Source of the DNA: Zelonia costaricensis
Lineage: Eukaryota > Euglenozoa > Kinetoplastea > Trypanosomatida > Trypanosomatidae
Assembly (NCBI GenBank): GCA_030849075.1
Contig: JASAOO010003412.1
Span: 1 to 56,875 of the forward strand
Reading direction: 5' to 3'
DNA length: 56,875 nucleotides
The notes below the pieces were generated by a model. The model was given only the letters and a program-made list of their open reading frames with translations. It did no database searches and was not told where the DNA came from. Positions 29,472 to 38,965 of this stretch are shown here, in pieces. A program made the translations under genes and the position numbers. How positions within the stretch are numbered: the stretch's first letter is position 1; every line of letters starts with the position of its first letter.

Positions 29472-30505
29472 CGTGCGCGGGTCAGATGGGCGAAGAGAGG
29501 CACGGAGTTTTTGGGAGCACTGCTGCGCGGCACAAAGGAATTGGAGGGGGGGGGGGGCTGGACTAGTTGTTCAGGGCTCCGATAAATCAGAACTCTGAGC
29601 ACTTTAGCGGATTCGGGGCCGGTGATGAACGACCAACGGTTGCGCGTGTGTGTGTGTGTGCGTGTGTGCGGATGTGTAAGAGTCGAATGGATGGAGGGAA
29701 GGAGGGGGGAGGACGGAACACAGGGATTGGTGGGTAGTGCGAGTGTCACGTGGGTTGATGCACTCCGTCGGGCTGCAGCGCCGCCGCCTGCTCTGACATC
29801 GCCGGCAACGTCTCGGGGGTGGGGGAGGGGGAGGAGGGCGCGCTATCTTCCTTGTGTGTTACACCGTCTTATCATTCCTGCCTACCCCCCCAACCTTGTC
29901 CTCACTGACGTATTGAAGCGTCCGCACCGCGCAGGGCTTCCAACGCGGACATACTCGACAGGCTTTAGAAAAAAAAAGTGACGAGTGCACGCGCACTACG
30001 TCCTTGACTCTCTTCGTCGCCGTACCGCCACAGCGTCCATCGGTGGCGCGGTGAAGCTGCAAGGCGGCGGCTGGGAGAACCTATTTTCTCATCGAGCAGT
30101 GCATCATCTCTGCCGTTTCTCTGCCATCAATTGTTTGTTTGCGTTCGTGTTTGCAAGTCTAGCACGAGTTACACGTCCATGTGTTTGTCGTGCCTTTTTA
30201 GTTTTTGTTGTTGTTGCTGGGATTTACCGTCAAGGGGAAAATGCATTGACACATTCACACCTTCACAGACACACACACAGACACACACACACGTAGCATC
30301 AACCGAGGGCCTTCGACGAGCTCCTTTGCATACCGTGGTGAGCCAGGCTTTTTTTTTTTTTTTGCTGCCCGCCTGCACGGTGCAAGGAACAGTGGAAAAA
30401 AAAAAGGGGGTGGGCCGAAGTGCCACGCAGACCAGTGCTGATGCCATCGCGAAGATACAACAAAAGAAACGAAATGAAGACGTGTGGCCAGGCCGCACGA
30501 GCCGG
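29472..30505. other. Intergenic spacer
   Basis: No gene seen. It contains a GT run near 29644-29670, G-rich blocks near 29818-29836, a plus-strand T-rich stretch at 30120-30210, CA-rich runs at 30258-30292 and homopolymers T18 (about 30346-30363) and A10 (about 30396-30405). Confidence 0.6.
29523..29559 (-). promoter_or_regulatory. Candidate trans-splice acceptor for MPP alpha
   Basis: A minus-strand C-run and C/T tract (plus 29535-29559) is followed by GCGCAG with AG at 29524-29523, about 52 nt before the ATG. Confidence 0.42.
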
Positions 30506-33331
30506 TCACTTCGAGATCGATGCAAACGTCAAACTCTTCGCCTGCATCTCCATCAGCGCCGCGCACGGCGCCGGGAACACCTCGGAGCCGAGGGCGCGGT
30601 GGTACACCTGCATCTTGTACACCACCGCATCAAGGCCAGCGACGTGATCTGCGAAGTAGCACAAGCCGCCCTTCCACGCCGGGAAGCCGAAGGCGTAGAC
30701 GGAGATGCAGTCGATGTCGGCGGCGTTTGCGATGATGCCGTCCGACATGATCTTGGCCGCCTCGTTCACCATGGCAAAGACAATTCGCTCGAAGATCTCC
30801 TCGTCGCGGAAGGGCCGCCGCGTGACGCCGCGCTGCTGGCTGCAGTCGATTGTGCGGTACTCGACGGCGTAGTGGTGCTGCGGGATGAGGGATTTGAGGC
30901 TCACCAGCGGGTAGCGGAGCCGCGCCGCGGAGCCGGGCTCGGCAGCACTGACAGCGGCGGCAGCGGGCGTCTTCGCTGCGCCTGCCGTTGCCGCCACCGC
31001 CACGGCCGAGCGCGGTGCCGACCCGGTCCACAGCCACGACTCGATGGGATGACGCAGCCGGTAGCCGAGGCGTGCCTCCTCTGGGGTGGCATACTTGTAC
31101 CACCCCTCGCGCGTCTTGCGGCCCAGGCAGCCGGCAGCGATCATGGCATCGCCGATGTCGAAGACAGGGCGGGGAGGGAGCCACCATTCGTTGCTCAGCT
31201 CCTGCGCACTCGGCACACTCGCCTCGATGCCGACGCGTTTCGGCAGCGGCGCATTCACGGCCCCACCGCGTGCCGACGCGCTCGCCATCGACGCACGTGC
31301 CATCGCCATGACATCGAGGCCCATGATGTCCTCCAGCTCGAAGAGCCCGCGCGTAAAGTGGAAGTGCTTGCGCAGCGCCAGGTCCACCTCCAGCGGAAAG
31401 CAGCCGTCCTCCAGCATGGCGTAGGCCTGGTACAGCGCGGCGAGCAGCAGACGCGTGCCGACGTAGCCGTGGCGGCTCATGGACACAATCGGGTACTTGT
31501 CCAGGCGCCGCACGAGCTGCATGATGCGCTCCACCACCCACCGCTCCGTCGCCGCGCCGCGAATGACCTCGACGAGCGGCGATTCGTTGGCTGGTGGAAA
31601 GAAGTGCATGCCCACCACCTGCCCGGGCCGGCGCGTGACGGCAGCGAGCTCGTTGATGTCCTGCGCCGACGAGCTCGTCGCCAAAATCGTGGTGCGCTTG
31701 CAGACCGAGTCGAGGTGGGCGAAGATGTTCTGCTTGATCGCCGCCACCTCCGGTGCGCACTCGAAGACGAGGTCGACATCCGCGAGGGCCGGGGGGTAGG
31801 GGACGATCGGGCTGCCCAGCACGCGCAGCCGGCCCAGCATCGCCTCGCATCGGAACGGCGCCAGCCGCTGCGCGGCGACGCGGCTGCGCAGGTGCGACTC
31901 GATCGTCTGGCGTGCCACCTCCTGCCGCTGCGCATCCATCTCGATGAGGTGCACCACCTCGATCTCGGAGTGCCGGAGCAGCATCAGCGCGATGGACGTG
32001 CCCATCGTGCCGGCTCCGATGACCGCCACCTTCTGCAGACCCAGTCGCAGCGTCGCGTCCTCGGAGCGCGGGTCGCAGTCCAGGGCGGCATCTGACGTCG
32101 CCGCGGTGGCAGGCGTGGCCTCGGGGAAGGCGAGCGTTGTCGACGGCGTGAGCGTCAGCGGCGACGCGGCGGCAGACAGGGCAGCACTGCGGTCGCCGCT
32201 CACCGTCACCGCGGGCGTGGGCAGCTGCTGCAGCTGCCACCCCGACTCCTTCTCCCACGACATCGACGTGCGCAGCGAGGCACGCAGGAGGTGCTGCGAG
32301 GCCCGCGCCTCGGGCAGCCGTAGGCACCCCTCGAACAGCGACCGCTCCGCCGCCGTGTAGGCAGCGGCACTCGCGTCCGTGCCAGCGCATGTAGCAGCCG
32401 CACCCGCCGCCGCCTCGCGGGCGCCGCGGACGCTGTGATCGACGGCGAGCTTGACAGCAGCGATGGCGCGGTAGGGCGCCTGCACCTCGCGGGGCACGGA
32501 ATCGCGCAGCTTGTGCTCCAGCCAGGCGTACCAGCCGCGACTGAAGAAGGGAAGCTGTGCGAAGGCGGGGCAGCTCCGGCGGCGGCGCACCGCCACTGCC
32601 TTGGCCGCCGCCGCGGCGCTCTCCGCCTTCCCGGCGCTGTCCCCAACCGCACCGGCCGTTGCCGGGGCGGCAATGAGCCGTGCCGTGAAGTCCGCCAGCG
32701 CCGTCCACAGGTTTGGGGAGCTGAACGGCGCCTCGTCCACCAGGCCCATCTGGTACGCTTCCTTCGCGTACACGCGGCGGCCGTAGCAGAGCATCTCCAG
32801 CGCATGTGGCACGCCGACGCGGCACACGAGCCGCCGCGCGCCGCCGCCGCAGGGAGTGATGCCGAAGCGAACTTCGGGGAAGCGGAACTGCGCGTTGATC
32901 TCGCAGACGCGGTAGTCGGCAGCGAGGGCGAGCTCGAGCCCCCAGGAGGCACACAGGCCCTGGACCGCCGCCACGCACACCTTCGGGCACGCCTCGACCG
33001 CCGCCGTCAGCTCCGACAGCGACGGCACCGGCGGGTTCGCCGCCGGGTCCGTGAAGAAGCCCTCGCTGAAGTTGGAGATGTCAATACCGCTCGAGAAGAA
33101 GCTCACGCTCGTGGAGGCGAGCACGATGACGAGGCAGCCGCTGTCCGCTTCCAGCGTGCGCAAGGCGCGCAGGATCTGGGCTCGCATGGGGGCACATAAG
33201 ACACAGCCACCCACCTGTGAGCGGGGCGGGGCAGAGCGCAGCAGTCGGATGAGTCCTACGCCACCGCGCCGCTCCACCCGCACGTACAGGTTGTCCTGCA
33301 GCTGCGACGACAGCGCCTTTACGCGGTTCAT
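30506..33331 (-). CDS. Fused enoyl-CoA hydratase / 3-hydroxyacyl-CoA dehydrogenase (trifunctional enzyme alpha-like)
   Basis: A 941-residue fusion enzyme of fatty-acid beta-oxidation, starting at the ATG at 33331 (MNRVKALSSQ). Residues about 1-290 form a crotonase fold: SSGIDISNF oxyanion strand, ASWGLELALAADYRV with the first acid, and FPEVRFGITPCGGGARRL with the second. From about 430 the dehydrogenase begins with the NAD fold VAVIGAGTMGTSIAL and an acid at the end of strand 2 (HLIEMD). GMHFFPPANESPLVEVIRG near 577 supplies the catalytic His and Glu. Two C-terminal dehydrogenase segments follow. Together these hydrate enoyl-CoA and oxidise 3-hydroxyacyl-CoA. A linker of about 120 Ala/Ser-rich residues separates the halves, so the chain exceeds the usual 720-760. 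It ends FASISK, with no SKL-type peroxisomal signal, so a mitochondrial location is more likely than glycosomal. A thiolase partner is not in the window. Confidence 0.93.
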   Translation of the reverse strand: MNRVKALSSQLQDNLYVRVERRGGVGLIRLLRSAPPRSQVGGCVLCAPMRAQILRALRTLEADSGCLVIVLASTSVSFFSSGIDISNFSEGFFTDPAANPPVPSLSELTAAVEACPKVCVAAVQGLCASWGLELALAADYRVCEINAQFRFPEVRFGITPCGGGARRLVCRVGVPHALEMLCYGRRVYAKEAYQMGLVDEAPFSSPNLWTALADFTARLIAAPATAGAVGDSAGKAESAAAAAKAVAVRRRRSCPAFAQLPFFSRGWYAWLEHKLRDSVPREVQAPYRAIAAVKLAVDHSVRGAREAAAGAAATCAGTDASAAAYTAAERSLFEGCLRLPEARASQHLLRASLRTSMSWEKESGWQLQQLPTPAVTVSGDRSAALSAAASPLTLTPSTTLAFPEATPATAATSDAALDCDPRSEDATLRLGLQKVAVIGAGTMGTSIALMLLRHSEIEVVHLIEMDAQRQEVARQTIESHLRSRVAAQRLAPFRCEAMLGRLRVLGSPIVPYPPALADVDLVFECAPEVAAIKQNIFAHLDSVCKRTTILATSSSAQDINELAAVTRRPGQVVGMHFFPPANESPLVEVIRGAATERWVVERIMQLVRRLDKYPIVSMSRHGYVGTRLLLAALYQAYAMLEDGCFPLEVDLALRKHFHFTRGLFELEDIMGLDVMAMARASMASASARGGAVNAPLPKRVGIEASVPSAQELSNEWWLPPRPVFDIGDAMIAAGCLGRKTREGWYKYATPEEARLGYRLRHPIESWLWTGSAPRSAVAVAATAGAAKTPAAAAVSAAEPGSAARLRYPLVSLKSLIPQHHYAVEYRTIDCSQQRGVTRRPFRDEEIFERIVFAMVNEAAKIMSDGIIANAADIDCISVYAFGFPAWKGGLCYFADHVAGLDAVVYKMQVYHRALGSEVFPAPCAALMEMQAKSLTFASISK

Positions 33332-34219
33332 GGCGCTGCTAGTCGAGTTTGAGGGTGAGGGGGGAGGGGGCAAAGACTAGGGGAAGATAGGAAGGGGGAG
33401 AGAGGTAAAGCAGAAAGTGGAGATGGACGGCACGTGAAGGAGCCACGAGCACCACACCGCTTGACGACGCTGAAGTTGCCGTCACGTGTGTCTGCGCACG
33501 TCTCCCGTAAAACTGTGCTGACGCAGAGAGAGAGCGAGAGCGACACACCGTGCGGCGACGAGAGAGGGGAGAACTTATAAAGGGGACAGCGAGGGAGGGC
33601 GCCTTTGCGCTGGTCGACCAGGCGGAGCGTGCTGGCGGTAAAGACGCGAGTTGCGACGGAGGGCGGGGGGGCCCGAGATGGGGAGAGGTGGGGCAATGGG
33701 AAAGAGAAGCAAGCGCAAGAGGAGCAAAGAGGAAGTTGAGTCCAGAAGTGCAAGGGACGGTGGTGTTGATGACGGAGAACGGAATGGGGGGGGGATGCTG
33801 TGATGATGTGTGTGTGTGGGGAGTAGGTGTATGTGTGGGTGCCACAGACGTCAAGTTCACCGATACGCGGTAGTGCGTGAAAAAAACAAAGAAGAAACGT
33901 GAGAGGAAGAAGGAGAATCACAATTTGGAGAGAGACAGAGAGGGGGATCATGATTATCGGAGTGCTTCACCGCTCCGCCTCTGCGCGGCTGCACGTGGAA
34001 GCCTCGCGCGCAACTGCACGTTGCGAAGGCAGGCAAGCCCTGGAGTCGTTTAGAAAGAGAAAGAAGGATGAGCGTTGCTCTACGTCGATGACGGGTTCAG
34101 AATGGTGTTGGTTGAGAGATAAGTATCTTAGCTTACGCGAGCGCAGCATCGTGGAACACGAACACACACACACACACACGCATGAATGCACGAAGCCCAT
34201 CCGTAAAGTCGCCACTTCG
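33332..34219. other. Intergenic spacer
   Basis: No gene seen. The plus strand is purine-rich in 33340-33420 and 33880-33950. It contains a GA-rich block at 33526-33580, a GT-rich stretch near 33806-33840 and an (AC)9 run at about 34162-34180, immediately 3' of the unknown protein gene. Confidence 0.6.
33377..33418 (-). promoter_or_regulatory. Candidate trans-splice acceptor for the fused hydratase/dehydrogenase gene
   Basis: A long minus-strand C/T tract (plus 33381-33418) is followed by CCCCTAG with AG at 33378-33377, about 46 nt before the ATG. A second AG at 33340-33339 would leave only an 8-nt leader. Confidence 0.42.
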
Positions 34220-37200
34220 CTACCGCAGCCACGCCTCCCACGGACAATTGGCCATCAGTTGCGTCTGCAGAAGACCCTCGAATTCCATCTGCCGCAAGTC
34301 GATGCGGCGCCGACGTAGCGCGGCATCAGGGACCGCCACCAGGGCGGGAGGGAGCCTCTTGCGGTGATGGTGCTTCACGTGAGCTTCACTCGAAGATGAC
34401 GATGCCGACGCTGCACTGGCCGAGTCGGAAACCTCCGCCTCCACCTCCGGTTCCGGTTCGGCCTCGTTTTCCTCGGGCTGCTCCTCCGCGGGGGGCCCGC
34501 ACTGAAGCGTGTAGCGCTGCAAAAACGGCTCCAGCGCCGCCGCGATGCCGTCAGACGTGTCGCCGGACGCCGAGCTCGACGTGAAGCGAGTCGACTCGCG
34601 CGCCGCCCTGCTGCCTGATGCCTGCTGCTGCTGCTGCTGCTGCTGCTGCGACGACGGCGGCACCACGTCCACGTCCATCAACTCCGAGATCGCGGCGCAC
34701 TGCGCAAAGGCAACCAGAGCGAGTCGAGTCTCCCGCGTCGGTGGGAGTCGGCTGCGCGCGTACAAGCTGCCGCCCGATGTGCCACCCGCGCTGCTGGCGC
34801 TTCCGCCGCCCCCGAGCCGCCGCAGCTCCTGCGCCGTCCATTTCAGAACCCGCCGCCGCACCCCTTCGCCGCTGGCCTCGTCGATGCGGCTGTGCAGAAA
34901 GTGAAAGAGGGGAAAGATGTGCCGCGCGGCGCGCAGGCGCTCCTCCATCGTGACGACGCGGCGGCTGGACCCCGTCGGGGGGGCCATGCGCAGACGGACC
35001 GGCTGCACCGCCGGCACCACAGGTCGCCCCAGCCCGCCACCCCCGCCCCCACCGAGTCCACCGGCGGTGCTGCTGCGCGGCTGCTCCACCGGGATGCTGC
35101 CCTTCACGACAAGCGTGATGAGCTTGTGCAGGAGGCCAACCGACTCGTCCTCGGTGCCCAGCAGAGCGAGGCTCGGCGCCAGGTACAGCAAGTACACCGG
35201 ACGCTCAACGCGCGTGACCACGGTGAGGTAGAAGAAGAGGATGTCCGTCCACCAGTCCGCGTTGCCGCACGAGCCGGCGACCTGCTGCCGCCGCAGGTCA
35301 TCGGCGAGGCGACCGTAGACGAGGGTGGTGCAGTCGCGAAGGATGCGCAGGTACGGCTTGGAAAGCGCGTTGAACTGGAACTCCAGTGGCTGCGACGCGC
35401 TTGGCGAGCCGGACGGCAGGGCGGGCACCGCCGCGGCGGCGGCGCCGAACGACAGGGAGCTCGCGCGGCGCGCCAGTGGCGGTGGGGCCGTGGGCGACAG
35501 CGCGGCAGGGCTGCTTCGCGTCGACGACGCCGCGGTGGGCGCCTGCGACGCGGCCACCACTGCCGCACTCCCGCGGGCTGGAGAAGCTTGAAAGCCGCTC
35601 GAGCTCCCAAACGCGGAGGTAAGCGCTGGTGTGGTGGGGAAGAGCGCGGCGGGGCTGTCGCGGCCTGATGCCACGGGGGAGCCGAACGCGCTATTAAGGC
35701 CGTAGAGCTCCGTCATGCGTGCGACGGCCGACGCCGCCGTCGACAGGGGCGCCCAGCCACCCATCACAGACGCCGCGGAGCCGCCACCGCCGGCTGCGGC
35801 CGCAGGAAACCCGCCCTCGGGGTCGAGCGGCTCCAGCGTCTGCTCCACATCCAGCAGGCGGTTCAGCAGGACACGGATGATGTCGTTGCGGTGCGAGAGC
35901 AGCTTGTTGTTGTGGGCGACGGTGACATCCAGGAAGCTCGGCACCTGCTGCGCCGCCGACGCGGTTGCCGCACCACTCCCCACCGCCACCGCGCCGCCAG
36001 CGCCGCTCTCGCTGCTGTGCTGCCCCGCCACGGTGTTGGTGGAGCGTCCCGCCGCGTCGGCAAGAGAGCCGACCCCCCGTCCACGCCCGGCAGCCGCGGA
36101 GCTGTCACTGCCCTCCTTGCCGTGCAGGCCCGGCGCGCCACCGCTCGGGCCCGCCATGCCGCTGGTCCGACCGGCTCCGGCGCCAGCACGGTGCCCCGCG
36201 GTGCGGCCACGCGCACTGCTCGTATCGCTCATCTCCGTGTCGCTCGCCGTCGCGGTGGTCGTCGTGGCATCCATCGTCGTCATCAGCGCCGACGCTGCGC
36301 CGCCGAGCGGGGACGGGCGCGGAAGGGCGGGCTGACGCAGCAGCGCGGCGGTGCCCCCGATGCGGGCCCCCTCCATCAGCGCCGCGCTCACGTAGCCGGA
36401 CGGCAGCACACCCGAGGCAGGCAGCATCGCGGCCAGCGACGACGCACTGCCGGCACTCGGGAACAAGCCACGCGCGTGTGCGGAGCTGGGGTAGGCGACA
36501 GAGGCGGCAGCGCTGCGGCCGCTGACGTCGGTTCCACTCTCCTCGGAGGTGCCGCCGCCACCGGCCGCCGTGGCGCTCCCCGTGGCGTGCGGCAGCGCCC
36601 ACGGCACCGCGCCGCCGCCGGTCCCCACGGAGAGGAGGCACGGGTGCCGGACGCGCAGCGACTTGAGCAGCTCCACCGCGCGCTGCAGGCTCTGGCTATT
36701 GCCGAGGCGGGGGTTGTAAGCCGGGGTGTGCCCCTCCAGCGCCATGTACAGCAGCACCGCCGTGCAGGCGACGTGGTGCCGCCGCTCCGCCCACCGGCGG
36801 CGGGGCATGAAGTCCGCGATGCAACCCTCCAACAGCTCCACCACGTACATCGGGCTGTACCGCGTCGCGATGGCGTTCAGGACGCGAATGAAGCTGTCGC
36901 TCGGGATTGAGCGACGCGCGCCGTCGCGGACGGGCGGCCGCAGCTGGCACGGCTTCAGCAACACTTCCAGCACCCCGCGCACCGTCTGCTGTGACTGGTC
37001 GACCAGCAGCAGGCACACCCGCTCGAACGCGACCTGCAGGCGCACGTGCCACCGCGTGATGGCGTACCGCGCGGCCAACGCGCGGTCCATGCCGTGAGCC
37101 GCCGCAGGGCCGCGGCTCGATTTGCCGGCCATCCCTGCAGCACCGCCGCCCCCGCTGTTGTGGCCGCCCGCAGACAGCGCAGTGCGGCGACTGCCGCCGC

Positions 37201-37801
37201 CGCCGCTGCCAGAGGCGCTGCCCATCGCGTGCGGCACCCCAGCCACGGTCTCCACAACACGCCACCAGGGCATGGTGTGCAGGACGTGCAGCACCAGCAG
37301 CCGCAGCTCCGACAGCGCGGTGCGGTACGCGTTGCTCAGCACGTCCCCGTGAATGCCAGGCGGGAACGCGCCACTCCACGACCCGTCCGCGCCGCGCGCA
37401 CCTCCTGCCTGTAGCGGCTGATGCAGCTGCCGCAGCCACTGCTCTGTGCCCAGCAGCCACTCCACAACCTCGCGATCCCGCATCTCGGCGAGCGAGGTGC
37501 GTCGTAGCAGGTCTTGTAGCGCCTGCATGTGCAGGAGGCTCTGCCGGATCGCGTAGATGCCCGCCGCTGCCGCCGCGGCGCTGCTGCTCTGGCTGCGGCC
37601 GTCCCCATATCCAAGAAGAGCGGGGCGACCACGCAGGAGTCCGCTGGGGGCGAAGGGAGCGGAGCTGATGCCGCGGTTTGTGGTGCTGCACGCAGCGTCG
37701 GCGCCCAGGGCAGAGGGCAGTGGCAGCGGTGCTGTGCCGGAGGGCCGCAGCGGCGGAGACGCGGAGCCGCTGCGGCCACGCTTCCGGCGTCCAGGCCGCA
37801 T
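34220..37801 (-). CDS. Large protein of unknown function with helical segments and polyglutamine tract
   Basis: A 1193-residue protein from the ATG at 37801 (MRPGRRKRGRSG), which starts a basic N terminus. I do not recognise the family. Ordered, probably helical blocks alternate with Ala/Gly/Ser linkers: about 75-145 (LLHMQALQDLLRRTSLAEM...), 155-185, 235-275 (RWHVRLQVAFERVCLLLVDQ), 300-365 (FIRVLNAIATRYSPMYVVELLEG...HVACTAVLLYMALEGHTP), 645-670, 815-900 (WWTDILFFYLTVVTRVERPVYLLYLAPSLALLG) and 945-1000 (HIFPLFHFLHSRIDEASGEG). A Q10 run occurs near 1055. The C terminus after an acidic stretch ends in MEFEGLLQTQLMANCPWEAWLR. The pattern resembles a helical-repeat scaffold of a large complex, but no specific assignment is supported. 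No transmembrane signal or enzyme motif is evident. Confidence 0.85.
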   Translation of the reverse strand: MRPGRRKRGRSGSASPPLRPSGTAPLPLPSALGADAACSTTNRGISSAPFAPSGLLRGRPALLGYGDGRSQSSSAAAAAAGIYAIRQSLLHMQALQDLLRRTSLAEMRDREVVEWLLGTEQWLRQLHQPLQAGGARGADGSWSGAFPPGIHGDVLSNAYRTALSELRLLVLHVLHTMPWWRVVETVAGVPHAMGSASGSGGGGSRRTALSAGGHNSGGGGAAGMAGKSSRGPAAAHGMDRALAARYAITRWHVRLQVAFERVCLLLVDQSQQTVRGVLEVLLKPCQLRPPVRDGARRSIPSDSFIRVLNAIATRYSPMYVVELLEGCIADFMPRRRWAERRHHVACTAVLLYMALEGHTPAYNPRLGNSQSLQRAVELLKSLRVRHPCLLSVGTGGGAVPWALPHATGSATAAGGGGTSEESGTDVSGRSAAASVAYPSSAHARGLFPSAGSASSLAAMLPASGVLPSGYVSAALMEGARIGGTAALLRQPALPRPSPLGGAASALMTTMDATTTTATASDTEMSDTSSARGRTAGHRAGAGAGRTSGMAGPSGGAPGLHGKEGSDSSAAAGRGRGVGSLADAAGRSTNTVAGQHSSESGAGGAVAVGSGAATASAAQQVPSFLDVTVAHNNKLLSHRNDIIRVLLNRLLDVEQTLEPLDPEGGFPAAAAGGGGSAASVMGGWAPLSTAASAVARMTELYGLNSAFGSPVASGRDSPAALFPTTPALTSAFGSSSGFQASPARGSAAVVAASQAPTAASSTRSSPAALSPTAPPPLARRASSLSFGAAAAAVPALPSGSPSASQPLEFQFNALSKPYLRILRDCTTLVYGRLADDLRRQQVAGSCGNADWWTDILFFYLTVVTRVERPVYLLYLAPSLALLGTEDESVGLLHKLITLVVKGSIPVEQPRSSTAGGLGGGGGGGLGRPVVPAVQPVRLRMAPPTGSSRRVVTMEERLRAARHIFPLFHFLHSRIDEASGEGVRRRVLKWTAQELRRLGGGGSASSAGGTSGGSLYARSRLPPTRETRLALVAFAQCAAISELMDVDVVPPSSQQQQQQQQQASGSRAARESTRFTSSSASGDTSDGIAAALEPFLQRYTLQCGPPAEEQPEENEAEPEPEVEAEVSDSASAASASSSSSEAHVKHHHRKRLPPALVAVPDAALRRRRIDLRQMEFEGLLQTQLMANCPWEAWLR
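34618..34651 (-). repeat. CAG-type trinucleotide run coding for polyglutamine
   Basis: A run of CTG units on the plus strand (GCTGCTGCTG repeated) encodes about ten consecutive glutamines within the unknown protein gene. Runs of this kind vary in length easily between strains. Confidence 0.85.
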
Positions 37802-37810
37802 CGACCTCTC

Positions 37811-37833
37811 CTGCGGTAGGTGGGTGGGTGGTG
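37811..37833 (-). promoter_or_regulatory. Candidate trans-splice acceptor for the 34220-37801 gene
   Basis: Minus strand CACCACCCACCCACCTACCGCAG places an AG at 37812-37811, giving a very short leader of about 10 nt. A more distant acceptor cannot be excluded. Confidence 0.3.
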
Positions 37834-38345
37834 CACCGATTCTTCGCGTGTTGTCTTGGTGTTGCCCGCCGTCTCCAACCCCTCCTCCTACAAATGCGCG
37901 TCGCAGTGATGGCTGTGCGATGATGATAATTGAAGACAGTACGCCCTGCCTTATAGCACTTTTTCCCTTCCTTCCAGCAGTCCTGTGCGGTGCTGACCGA
38001 AGCAGCTCAGAGTCGGAGGGAGGGGGCGGGGGCGACAAGGGAGGAAGTAGAGAAAGCGTTGAGGGGGGGGGGGGCGGAAGGGTTTGAACTCTTTGTGCTT
38101 CTTCATCAACCGCGAACACAGCGAGACGGAGCGAGTGGGCAAGCATGCCGGAACAGAGCATGTCAAAGGTGGGTGAGGAGCACGGAAGCAATAGTGATCG
38201 AATTTGTGCGAAGATCGCGGGGGGAAGGGGGAGGGTGGGTGGAGAGTGAGGCGACTTTACAGGGCACGCGCAGGGACCTCGCGCCGGCAAAGGGTTGCTC
38301 GTCACCTCGAGCCATCCGTCGCCAGTGGCTCCGTCTAGAAGCGTG

Positions 38346-38347
<2 letters not shown>

Positions 38348-38383
<36 letters not shown>

Positions 38384-38477
38384 TGTCGAGCAACCGCACA
38401 CACACACACACACACGAAATTCCAAAACACATCCTTGGCGATGCGCTTCTTTTTTTTTTTTGCTTCACTCCGACGTC

Positions 38478-38509
<32 letters not shown>
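38348..38509. repeat. GT / AC / GT microsatellite cluster
   Basis: Three dinucleotide runs in opposite senses: (TG) at 38348-38382, (CA) at 38397-38415 and (GT) at 38481-38509. The first two could pair as a hairpin with a 14-nt loop. Confidence 0.9.
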
Positions 38510-38512
<3 letters not shown>

Positions 38513-38634
38513 ACGTGTCACCAAAAGAAGAAAGAAAACAAGTGCGTCGGGGAAGGGGGGTGGGGCAGAGGACGAAGGAGGACAAGGGGAATTGCAGGGC
38601 GCACAAGCAGCGGCACGCCGTAACGACGATCGCC

Positions 38635-38768
38635 GTCGATCCGCGTCGTCCTCTCGTCCCCCCCCCCCCCCCCCGTCCCCCCGCTCCTTTCTTCCCCTCC
38701 CNGTCGATCCGCGTCGTCCTCTCGTCCCCCCCCCCCCCACCGTCCCCCCGCTCCTTTCTTCCCCTCCC
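38635..38768. repeat. Direct duplicate around an N (probable assembly join)
   Basis: Positions 38635-38701 and 38703-38768 are near-identical, from GTCGATCCGCGTCGTCC through a C run to CTTCCCCTCCC, separated only by the N at 38702. The copies differ in the C run. This mirrors the join at 13550. Confidence 0.75.
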
Positions 38769-38965
38769 TTTTCTCCGTCTTCTTTCTTATTCCCTCGTGG
38801 CACGCGGCGCAGAGACGGGCCGGTGGTGAGCAGCGTGAACAGCGAAGAGAAGCAAAAGGGAGAAAAAAAAGACAGAAGCAACGTAGCAGTGAAAAGACTT
38901 GTTGAGGAGAGCAGTCGGTACTGTTAACATGGGACCAGGACGCCAGGGCCTTTAGGGTCACCTCG

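Larger units (their letters stand above)
37802..38965. other. Intergenic spacer with opposing dinucleotide runs and an assembly join
   Basis: No gene seen. It contains a G12 run near 38067-38078, GT runs at 38348-38382 and 38481-38509 with an AC run between them at 38397-38415, a T11 run near 38451-38461, and a duplicated C-rich segment around an N at 38702. Confidence 0.6.

Noticed and set aside
27951..29585. Plus-strand open frame of 544 codons
   Set aside because: Antisense to MPP alpha, which carries the family glycine-rich loop.
30131..32095. Plus-strand open frame of 654 codons
   Set aside because: Antisense to the hydratase/dehydrogenase gene, whose motifs are unambiguous.
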